Assembly (NCBI GenBank): GCA_001824645.1
Contig: MHYD01000056.1
Location: 2,316-7,540, forward strand
Length of the DNA: 5,225 nt
Source of the DNA: Planctomycetes bacterium RBG_13_46_10
Lineage (GTDB): Bacteria > Planctomycetota > Phycisphaerae > Sedimentisphaerales > Anaerobacaceae
Direction: 5' to 3'
In this document: in pieces, positions 1-5,225 of the stretch
Numbering within the stretch: position 1 is the stretch's first letter
Layout of the letters: each line of letters opens with the position of its first letter
The notes under the pieces: model-generated
Told to the model about the DNA's origin: nothing
The model's input: only the letters and a program-made list of their open reading frames with translations
Databases searched by the model: none
Program-made: the position numbers and the translations under genes

Positions 1-2802
1 GCGGAAAAAATACTCGAAGTTGTCGGTCTGCCGGCTATTATCCGGCCTTCATATACTCTGGGCGGTACCGGCGGCAACGTCGCCTACAATATGGCCGAGT
101 ACAAGGACTATATCCGACGGGGTCTTGATACCTCTCCTGCACACAGCGTCCTTGTCGAAGAATCCGTTCTCGGCTGGAAGGAATTTGAGCTGGAGGTGAT
201 GCGGGACAAAAAAGACAACGTCGTCATCGTCTGCTCCATCGAAAACCTCGACCCGATGGGCATTCACACAGGCGATAGCATCACAGTTGCTCCCGCTCAG
301 ACGTTGACCGATAAAGAATATCAGATAATGCGAGATGCAGCGATTAAAGTTATACGGGCAATCGGTGTGGAAACCGGCGGCTCCAATATCCAGTTTGCAG
401 TCCATCCGGATAACGGCAAACTTTATGTTATCGAGATGAATCCGCGAGTGTCACGCAGCTCCGCGCTTGCTTCCAAAGCGACCGGCTTTCCCATCGCCAA
501 GATTGCCTCGCTGCTTGCGGTCGGATACACGCTGGATGAGATTTCCAACGATATTACCAAAAAGACGCCGGCTTGTTTTGAGCCGACCATCGACTACTGC
601 GTTGTCAAGTGGCCTCGCTTTACGTTTGAGAAGTTTCCCGGCACATCGCCGCTGCTTACTATTCAGATGAAATCGGTCGGCGAGGCGATGGCTATCGGAA
701 GGACATTCAAAGAGGCGTTCGGCAAAGCCATTAGGTCACTTGAAATCGACCGCTATTCTTTAGACGGCAGACATATTGATAAAAACTTATCTTCTGCCCA
801 GTTGAAAGATAAACTCCGTCTTAACTACTGGGACAAAATCTGGTACGTGGCTGAAGCCATAAGAAGGAAGATGGCGATAGATGAAATCTGCAACCTGACC
901 AAAATAGACCCGTGGTTCCTCAATAACATAAAAGATATTGTGCAGTTTGAAGAAAAAATAAAATCTCGATTGGATAAAAACCCCCAAATAAATTTGGGGG
1001 CTAAATATTTAGCCCCGCAATTTATTGCGGGGTTGGTATCAAGTATCGAGTTAAGAAAGGCGAAGGAGTACGGCTTTAGTGACAAGTACCTGGCAACTTT
1101 GTTGAAAGTAAAAGAGCAGGATTTACGCAAGCATCGGCAGGAGCTTGGTATAAATGCGGTTTATAAAACCGTCGATACATGCGGTGCTGAATTTGAGGCG
1201 ACAACACCATATTTATATTCGACTTTTGAGAAGGAATGTGAGGCAAATCCGAGCGGCAGAAAAAAGGTTGTCATTCTCGGCGGCGGCCCCAACCGCATTG
1301 GCCAGGGGATCGAGTTCGATTACTGCTGTGTTCATGCTGCCTTTGCGCTGCGGGAGATTGGCGTCGAATCAATAATGGTCAACTGCAATCCTGAGACAGT
1401 GAGCACGGACTATGATACCTCCGACAGACTTTATTTTGAGCCGCTTACCTTTGAGGATGTGATGTCGATTGTAGAGAAGGAAAATCCCTATGGCGTGATT
1501 GTGCAGTTCGGGGGACAAACGCCGTTGAAACTGGCTGTCCCGCTTGAAGGAGCGGGTGTGAAAATAATCGGCACCTCGCCCGACAGCATTGACCTTGCGG
1601 AAGACCGCAAGCGGTTTAACAAGCTTGTAAAAAAACTAAAGCTGCGTCAACCTGCCGGCGGAACAGCTTTGACGTACCAGGAAACATTTAAAGCAGCCGA
1701 CAAATTAGGCTATCCGGTTCTCGTTCGTCCTTCTTTTGTCTTGGGTGGGCGGGCGATGGATATTGTTTATGACGAGCAGGAGCTAAAGGATTGTGTAGCG
1801 GAAGCCTTCGAGGCTTCCGGCGAGCATCCAGTCCTGATTGATAAATTCCTCGACGATGCCTTAGAGCTGGACGTCGATGCGATAAGCGATGGGAAAACTG
1901 TTGTTATCGGCGGTATCATGGAACATATCGAGCAGGCTGGCATTCACTCCGGTGACAGTGCCTGCTGTCTTCCGCCGGTCTCTTTGGATAAAAAAATCCT
2001 GGCAGAAATCAGGAGACAAACTAAGCTGCTGGCCCTGGCGCTGAAGGTCAAGGGACTTATGAACATTCAATTCGCGATAAAAGACGGGCAGCTTTACATT
2101 CTCGAAGTCAATCCGCGGGCCTCACGAACCGTTCCCTTTGTCAGTAAAGCCATCGGCGTTCCTTTAGCCAAGCTGGCTGCCAAAGTCATGGTGGGTATGA
2201 CGCTGGGTGAGCTGGGCTTCACAAAAGAAGTGCATCCCGATTATTATTCCGTCAAGGAAGCGGTGTTTCCGTTCTCGAAGTTTCCGGGGGTAGATACGCT
2301 GCTTGGGCCGGAGATGCTTTCGACAGGCGAGGTAATGGGGCTTTCGGATGATTTCGGCATAGCTTATGCGAAGTCACAGATAGCGGCAGGCAACAGCCTT
2401 CCGACTGCCGGCAATGTCCTTTTCAGTGTTAAAGACAGCGACAAAAAAACAGCAGTTGGTTTTGCCCGCAAGCTACACGAGATGGGCTTTAAGATTATAG
2501 CCACGAAGGGCACATGCATCGAGTTTATCCATAACAATATCCCGTCAGAATTTGCATTAAAGATGTCTGAGGGACGTCCCAATATTGTTGATTCTATAAT
2601 AAACGGCGAAATCGGTTTGATTATCAATACGACTATTGGAAAGCAGTCGATAAGGGACTCGTTTTCAATAAGAAGAAGTGCAATTGAAAGATGTGTGCCT
2701 TATGTGACAACAATGAGAGGTGCGGAAGCGACAGTTTTAGCTATCGAAGCGTTGAAGCAAAGGAAGATTAATGTAAAACCTATTCAATTGTATTATCGAT
2801 AA
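1..2802 (+). CDS. carB: Carbamoyl-phosphate synthase large subunit, 5'-truncated by the window edge
   Basis: This subunit makes carbamoyl phosphate from bicarbonate, ammonia delivered by CarA, and two ATP, for arginine and pyrimidine synthesis in the cytoplasm. The frame is open from base 1, and the first residues (IIRPSYTLGGTGG, window residues 13-25) are already inside the N-terminal ATP-grasp domain, so the ATG at 91 is an internal Met. Window residue 1 corresponds to about residue 155 of E. coli CarB as I recall it. The metal/ATP ligands E, N and R of IEMNPR are at window residues 145, 147 and 149. The oligomerisation domain follows, then the second synthetase half from about residue 422 (LGGGPNRIGQGIEFDYC), with VRPSFVLGGRAM near 575-586 and EVNPR at 702-706. 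The MGS-like allosteric domain, the effector site in this family, spans about 804-933 (ATKGT, EGRP, INTT). All expected catalytic motifs are intact. The oddity is about 18 extra residues near 327-345, encoded by a 56-bp palindrome. The stop TAA is followed one base later by carA. Confidence 0.97.
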   Translation, partial: AEKILEVVGLPAIIRPSYTLGGTGGNVAYNMAEYKDYIRRGLDTSPAHSVLVEESVLGWKEFELEVMRDKKDNVVIVCSIENLDPMGIHTGDSITVAPAQTLTDKEYQIMRDAAIKVIRAIGVETGGSNIQFAVHPDNGKLYVIEMNPRVSRSSALASKATGFPIAKIASLLAVGYTLDEISNDITKKTPACFEPTIDYCVVKWPRFTFEKFPGTSPLLTIQMKSVGEAMAIGRTFKEAFGKAIRSLEIDRYSLDGRHIDKNLSSAQLKDKLRLNYWDKIWYVAEAIRRKMAIDEICNLTKIDPWFLNNIKDIVQFEEKIKSRLDKNPQINLGAKYLAPQFIAGLVSSIELRKAKEYGFSDKYLATLLKVKEQDLRKHRQELGINAVYKTVDTCGAEFEATTPYLYSTFEKECEANPSGRKKVVILGGGPNRIGQGIEFDYCCVHAAFALREIGVESIMVNCNPETVSTDYDTSDRLYFEPLTFEDVMSIVEKENPYGVIVQFGGQTPLKLAVPLEGAGVKIIGTSPDSIDLAEDRKRFNKLVKKLKLRQPAGGTALTYQETFKAADKLGYPVLVRPSFVLGGRAMDIVYDEQELKDCVAEAFEASGEHPVLIDKFLDDALELDVDAISDGKTVVIGGIMEHIEQAGIHSGDSACCLPPVSLDKKILAEIRRQTKLLALALKVKGLMNIQFAIKDGQLYILEVNPRASRTVPFVSKAIGVPLAKLAAKVMVGMTLGELGFTKEVHPDYYSVKEAVFPFSKFPGVDTLLGPEMLSTGEVMGLSDDFGIAYAKSQIAAGNSLPTAGNVLFSVKDSDKKTAVGFARKLHEMGFKIIATKGTCIEFIHNNIPSEFALKMSEGRPNIVDSIINGEIGLIINTTIGKQSIRDSFSIRRSAIERCVPYVTTMRGAEATVLAIEALKQRKINVKPIQLYYR
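979..1034. repeat. 56-bp palindromic element inserted in frame in carB
   Basis: The two 28-base halves (979-1006 and 1007-1034) are reverse complements apart from four paired mismatches. Inside are three shorter palindromes: 981-1000 (9-bp arms, AA loop), 997-1016 (perfect 20-bp palindrome) and 1013-1032 (9-bp arms, TT loop). It can therefore fold as one long hairpin or as two hairpins flanking an AT-rich centre. It encodes NPQINLGAKYLAPQFIAGL in the carB frame. Aligned by eye with recalled E. coli CarB, the interval from EEK to GF(S/A)D is 45 residues here against 27, an excess of 18 residues (54 bp), close to the element's length. The site is in the oligomerisation domain, outside the ATP-grasp cores. 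It behaves like the Rickettsia palindromic elements, but I do not recognise the family. No transposase or clear target duplication is visible. Confidence 0.85.
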
Positions 2803-2803
2803 T

Positions 2804-3961
2804 ATGGCAAAAAAACAAACTAAAGCAGTTTTACTACTGGAAGACGGCGCTATCTTTGAAGGCACCTCATTCGGTGCCGAGGGACAGCGGTGCGGTGAAG
2901 TGGTATTCAATACGAGCATGACCGGTTATCAGGAGATAACAACCGACCCATCGTATCACGAACAGATAATTACTATGACGTATCCCTTAATCGGCAACGT
3001 CGGAACCAATCCGCGGGACTGGGAATCGCGGAAAGTTTATGCCCGAGGCTTTATTGTTAAGGAAAATTGCATCCCAAGCAATTTTAGAAGCAAAAAATCG
3101 CTGAGTGATTATCTAAAAAAGAATAATGTCATCGGCCTGGAAGGTATCGATACTCGGGCGCTTGTAAAACATATCCGAACACAGGGTGCGATGAGAGGCA
3201 TTATCTCCTCGACGGAGCTCGAAGCTAAAAAATTACAAAAGAAGCTTCAGGAATATCCCGGCCTTGTAGGAAGGGACATAGTAAGAGATGTCACCTGCAA
3301 AAAACCGTATCATTGGGAAGAAGGTGTAGTTGATATATTAAGCAATCAACAGTTCAAACCACCAAAAAAATATAAGGTGGTGGCTTTTGATTACGGCGCC
3401 AAATATAATATCTTAAGGCTGCTTCGCTCGCACGGCTGTGAGGTCTATGTTGTGCCGGCACAAACGTTGGCGAAGGAAGTTCTGTCTCGCAAGCCCGATG
3501 GAGTATTTTTGAGCAACGGCCCGGGTGACCCGGCGGCGGTAAGTTACGCTATCGAGACCGTGCAGCAGCTTTTGGGCAAAGTGCCTATATTTGGGATTTG
3601 TCTCGGCCATCAGCTTTTGGCCTTGGCGCTTGGTGCAAAAACCTATAAACTCAAATTCGGCCACCGTGGGGCGAATCATCCGGTCAAGAATCTGCAAACA
3701 AAGCAGATTGAAATTACGTGCCAGAACCACGGATTCTGTGTGGATATGGATTCTTTGAAAAGAAAAGATGTTGAGTTGACACATATAAACCTTAATGACA
3801 ATACTGTTGAGGGGATTCGCTGTGTTGGGCTTGCCGCTTTTGCTGTACAGTATCATCCGGAAGCCTCGCCAGGCCCCCATGATTCGAACTATCTTTTCCA
3901 GCAATTTATAGAAATGATGGAGCAATGCAAAACCAAAAAACAAAGACAAAAAAGCCGTTGA
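2804..3961 (+). CDS. carA: Carbamoyl-phosphate synthase small (glutaminase) subunit
   Basis: This subunit hydrolyses glutamine and channels the ammonia to CarB. The protein is 385 residues, close to the 382 of E. coli CarA. The N-terminal CarA-specific domain covers about residues 1-150 (VVFNTSMTGYQEI, YPLIGNVGTN, SNFRS, GIDTR). The class I glutamine amidotransferase domain runs from about 189 (YKVVAFDYGAKYNILR), with SNGPGDP at 237-243, the nucleophile Cys266 in GICLGHQ, and His351 and Glu353 in YHPEASPGPHD, so the Cys-His-Glu triad is complete. The ATG lies one base after the carB stop with no convincing Shine-Dalgarno sequence, which suggests translational coupling to carB. This start gives the usual short N-terminus before LLLEDG. 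The gene follows carB, the reverse of the common carA-carB order. The lysine-rich tail (KTKKQRQKSR) is encoded by an A-rich stretch that overlaps the next gene by 37 bases. Confidence 0.97.
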   Translation: MAKKQTKAVLLLEDGAIFEGTSFGAEGQRCGEVVFNTSMTGYQEITTDPSYHEQIITMTYPLIGNVGTNPRDWESRKVYARGFIVKENCIPSNFRSKKSLSDYLKKNNVIGLEGIDTRALVKHIRTQGAMRGIISSTELEAKKLQKKLQEYPGLVGRDIVRDVTCKKPYHWEEGVVDILSNQQFKPPKKYKVVAFDYGAKYNILRLLRSHGCEVYVVPAQTLAKEVLSRKPDGVFLSNGPGDPAAVSYAIETVQQLLGKVPIFGICLGHQLLALALGAKTYKLKFGHRGANHPVKNLQTKQIEITCQNHGFCVDMDSLKRKDVELTHINLNDNTVEGIRCVGLAAFAVQYHPEASPGPHDSNYLFQQFIEMMEQCKTKKQRQKSR

Positions 3962-4965
3962 TTGTTATCGGCGAATCAATTCATGCCTCGATTCCGAAGA
4001 CTGCTGAGGTAATGAGGCAATTAGTTGGGCTTGGGCCTGACGCATATTCAGCGTCGAGCAAACCGCTGGATTATATTATATCCCTGATTGAATTGCAGGC
4101 AGCCCGTCCTGAGCCGGGTCGAAGGACAGGGGGGGCCGATTATATAGCGGTCAATCTCGATGCCTTCGGTGAGGACGAGCCGCAGTTGGCAGTTGATATG
4201 ATGCGCCAATATGTCAAACTTGTTCGCAAGTGGGGCAATGGCGTGCCGGTTTGCATCGATAGTAGTAACGACGATGTCTTGGTAGCGGGTTTGAAAGAAT
4301 GGTACGATACCGAGCAGAAGGTGACACAGCCGCTTGTGAATTCGGTCAAAGTTTATACGATAGATAAGATGCTGCCGCTTAAGAAGGCCCGCCTGCCCAG
4401 AGGCTCGTCCGGCGGGCAGGATTTTGACTTCGCGTTCATTGGTCTTTTGATGAGCGAAGAAAAACCAACAGGCCCGGGCGGTTCACACTCGGTTGACGAA
4501 TTATATTCTTTGGCACAACAAATTTTTGACATGGCTGTAGGTAAATACGGCTTTAAGCCGAGCCAGATTTATTTTGATTCGACCGTATTTCCGCTGGCAA
4601 TAGATATGCCGATGGAGCCGGGCGTGCCGGGTTATACCTATCGCGCGTTTGAGACGATAAAAAAGATAAAAAGTGACCCGAAAATGAAAGATGCACATTG
4701 TGTGCTCGGCGTAAGTAATTGCGTCCGCGATTTGCCGGGGCGGAAAATCGGTGTATGCAGGGCCTACGTGGCAAAAGCCATGGAGTACGGCCTTGACGCT
4801 GTTATAGCCAATGTTGAGCATCATTATGGCTCCGTAGAGCCGGCACCTGAATTATTGGAGCTTGTTGACGCATACGCAAAAATGGATGGCTCAATGGAAA
4901 GATTGAACCAAGCGATGGAGCTAATGGGCAAATTCTGCCAGGAAAGCAGAAAACGTGTCGAATAG
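3925..4965 (+). CDS. Pterin-binding methyltransferase-like protein (AcsE / MetH-pterin-domain family)
   Basis: This is a 346-residue TIM-barrel protein of the pterin-binding superfamily, which includes dihydropteroate synthase and methyltetrahydrofolate:corrinoid methyltransferases. Visible motifs in order are IVIGESIHAS (about 13-22), DYIAVNLDAFGEDE (Asn77, Asp79), VPVCIDSSN (Asp112, Asn115), NSVKVYTIDKMLPL, FIGLLM, IYFDSTVFPLAID (Asp218, Asp227) and LGVSNCVRDLPGRK (Asn265). The CIDSxN and GxSN asparagines and the IYFD aspartate match folate-contacting positions in AcsE-type enzymes. The dihydropteroate synthase signature (NVTPDSFSDGG) is absent, so a methyl-H4folate-binding role is more likely than DHPS, though the acceptor is unknown. 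It is longer than AcsE (about 260 residues), partly because of two palindrome-encoded inserts near residues 60-69 and 155-166. The ATG at 3925 overlaps carA by 37 bases. A GGAG at 3919-3922 is unusually close to it, and TTG at 3958 is an alternative start just before the first conserved strand. Confidence 0.8.
   Translation: MQNQKTKTKKPLIVIGESIHASIPKTAEVMRQLVGLGPDAYSASSKPLDYIISLIELQAARPEPGRRTGGADYIAVNLDAFGEDEPQLAVDMMRQYVKLVRKWGNGVPVCIDSSNDDVLVAGLKEWYDTEQKVTQPLVNSVKVYTIDKMLPLKKARLPRGSSGGQDFDFAFIGLLMSEEKPTGPGGSHSVDELYSLAQQIFDMAVGKYGFKPSQIYFDSTVFPLAIDMPMEPGVPGYTYRAFETIKKIKSDPKMKDAHCVLGVSNCVRDLPGRKIGVCRAYVAKAMEYGLDAVIANVEHHYGSVEPAPELLELVDAYAKMDGSMERLNQAMELMGKFCQESRKRVE
4103..4130. repeat. Short palindromic repeat-like element inside the pterin-binding gene
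   Basis: The arms GTCCT (4106-4110) and AGGAC (4123-4127) are inverted repeats around a 12-base loop. They extend outward by CC/GG (4103-4104 with 4129-4130) after one mismatch. The core CCTGAG...TCGAAGG resembles a dispersed repeat I recall from many bacterial genomes, of the form CCTGAGCNNGTCGAAGG, which often appears in predicted proteins as PEPVEG-like peptides. Here it encodes about RPEPGRRTGG between LQAA and ADYIAVN, where superfamily members normally run straight from a helix ending in alanines into the (G)ADYIxVN strand. It looks like an in-frame insertion of roughly 10 residues. The exact borders are uncertain. Confidence 0.65.
4387..4420. repeat. GC-rich double inverted repeat inside the pterin-binding gene
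   Basis: Two overlapping 7-bp inverted repeats share this segment: GCCCGCC (4387-4393) with GGCGGGC (4411-4417), and CCTGCCC (4392-4398) with GGGCAGG (4414-4420). The two stems are mutually exclusive. The segment encodes ARLPRGSSGGQD, rich in Arg, Gly and Ser, between LPLKK and FDFAFIGLLM. In related proteins this is a short link between an alpha helix (LPLAKKY...) and the next beta strand, so about 11 residues appear inserted. The segment is distinctly more GC-rich than the flanking sequence. Its sequence is unrelated to the elements at 979-1034 and 4103-4130. Confidence 0.65.
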
Positions 4966-4970
4966 GAGGT
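4964..4970 (+). promoter_or_regulatory. Strong Shine-Dalgarno sequence with no start codon in range
   Basis: AGGAGGT overlaps the stop codon of the pterin-binding gene and is the best ribosome-binding match in the window. No ATG, GTG or TTG lies 5-10 bases downstream; the next bases are CAAAAAATC, leading into the palindromic element. The next supported start (ATG 5036) is 65 bases away, too far for this site to serve it directly. It may be a remnant of the original start region of the transporter gene, displaced by insertion of the element. Confidence 0.5.
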
Positions 4971-4978
4971 CAAAAAAT

Positions 4979-5004
4979 CAGAGCCGCGACCGTTAGGGAG
5001 CGGT
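4979..5004. repeat. Intergenic palindromic repeat-like element
   Basis: The sequence GAGCCGCGACCG...AGGGAGCGGT can fold with CCGC (4984-4987) against GCGG (5000-5003), or alternatively ACCG (4989-4992) against CGGT (5001-5004). It resembles a dispersed element I recall from planctomycete and other environmental genomes, whose reverse strand reads as PLPNGRGS or RSLTVAAR peptides. I cannot confirm copy number from this window. A T-rich run (TTTATTT, 5004-5010) follows the hairpin, so it could also act as a weak terminator, although the four-base stem is short for that. Confidence 0.5.
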
Positions 5005-5018
5005 TTATTTGTGGTTCG

Positions 5019-5024
5019 TATAAT
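5019..5024 (+). promoter_or_regulatory. Possible -10 box upstream of the ZIP transporter gene
   Basis: TATAAT is a perfect match to the sigma-70 -10 consensus and ends 11 bases before the ATG at 5036. No good -35 hexamer lies at the expected spacing (about 4995-5002, inside the palindromic element), and there is no extended -10 TG. If used, transcription would start within a few bases of the ATG, giving a nearly leaderless message. This would fit the lack of a Shine-Dalgarno sequence at that start. A chance match is quite possible. Confidence 0.25.
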
Positions 5025-5035
5025 TAGAGCGGGAC

Positions 5036-5225
5036 ATGGATGTATCAGGCAATATCCTCTGGGCTTTGCTGCTTACGGTATTTGCAGGTCTTTCGACCGG
5101 AATCGGCAGCGCAATCGCCTACTTCATTAAAAAGCCGAGAATAAGCTATCTATCGTTTTCACTGGGTTTATCAGCCGGCGTGATGATTTACATTTCTTTT
5201 ATGGAGCTTCTTCCCGGCTCTTTTA
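5036..5225 (+). CDS. zupT: ZIP-family metal transporter, ZupT-like, 3'-truncated by the window edge
   Basis: The first 63 codons match the N-terminus of ZupT-type ZIP permeases, inner-membrane importers of zinc and other divalent metals. Residues 7-31 form the first membrane helix (LLLTVFAGLSTGIGSAIAYF). A short cytoplasmic-type loop follows (KKPRIS). Residues 38-60 form the second helix, with the family pattern SLGLSAGVMIYISFMELLP. The metal-binding helices 4 and 5 lie beyond the window. An in-frame TAA at 5021 fixes the start downstream of it, and ATG 5036 is the only usual start before the first helix. It lacks a recognisable Shine-Dalgarno sequence. The gene is separated from the pterin-binding gene by 70 bases and has no evident functional link to the car genes. 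Confidence 0.88.
   Translation, partial: MDVSGNILWALLLTVFAGLSTGIGSAIAYFIKKPRISYLSFSLGLSAGVMIYISFMELLPGSF

Noticed and set aside
91..93. ATG as the start of carB
   Set aside because: The reading frame is open to base 1 and upstream codons encode conserved ATP-grasp sequence (IIRPSYTLGGTGG), so the gene begins before the window.
825..1130. Reverse-strand ORF crossing the carB palindrome
   Set aside because: It lies wholly inside carB. Its resemblance to the forward peptide is explained by the palindrome; outside the element it matches nothing recognisable.
1799..1819. 8-bp inverted repeat (CGGAAGCC / GGCTTCCG) with a 5-base loop in carB
   Set aside because: The protein here aligns with recalled E. 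coli CarB without any length change, so there is no sign of an inserted element; it is probably a chance hairpin.
3358..3381. 6-bp inverted repeat (ACCACC / GGTGGT) in carA
   Set aside because: The arms are short with a 12-base loop, it lies in the inter-domain linker, and no length expansion of CarA is seen.
3413..3949. 178-codon reverse-strand ORF
   Set aside because: It is the antisense shadow of the well-conserved CarA amidotransferase domain, with no recognisable domain of its own.
4984..5010. Intrinsic terminator after the pterin-binding gene
   Set aside because: The GC stem is only four bases with a long loop and the T run is interrupted; it is better described as a repeat-like element with at most weak terminator activity.
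4977..5027. Small ORF after the AGGAGGT motif
   Set aside because: It would need an ATC start, would encode only 16 residues, and runs through the palindromic element.

Overview
The window is 5.2 kb of bacterial chromosome of moderate GC content, with all genes on the + strand. It holds a tightly packed pyrimidine/arginine operon segment followed by the start of a metal transporter gene. From start to end it contains: the 3' part (about 86%) of carB, the large subunit of carbamoyl-phosphate synthase (1-2802); carA, the small glutaminase subunit, one base later (2804-3961); a gene for a pterin-binding, methyltetrahydrofolate-methyltransferase-like protein overlapping the end of carA (3925-4965); a 70-bp intergenic stretch with a repeat-like palindrome; and the first 63 codons of a ZIP-family metal transporter resembling ZupT (5036-end).

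CarA takes ammonia from glutamine and CarB uses it with bicarbonate and two ATP to make carbamoyl phosphate for arginine and pyrimidine synthesis. The usual bacterial order is carA-carB; here it is carB-carA. The third gene keeps the pterin-binding residues of corrinoid-dependent methyltransferases (AcsE type). Its overlap with carA suggests co-transcription and perhaps translational coupling.

The most notable feature is a set of short palindromic sequences inside the coding regions. CarB carries a 56-bp near-perfect palindrome (979-1034) that adds about 18 residues to the oligomerisation domain without breaking the frame. The pterin gene carries two more palindromic, apparently in-frame insertions of unrelated sequence (about 4103-4130 and 4387-4420). 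A fourth, different repeat-like element lies in the gap before the transporter gene, just after an orphan Shine-Dalgarno sequence. This resembles the Rickettsia palindromic elements, small palindromes that insert in frame into genes. The CarB element is open in only one of three frames on each strand, and those two open frames are mirror images that encode nearly the same peptide.

Taxonomic assignment is uncertain. The gene content, reversed car order and style of dispersed palindromes are compatible with an uncultured Planctomycetota (Phycisphaerae-like) or a related environmental lineage, but nothing here proves it. No RNA gene, CRISPR array, transposase or phage gene is visible.
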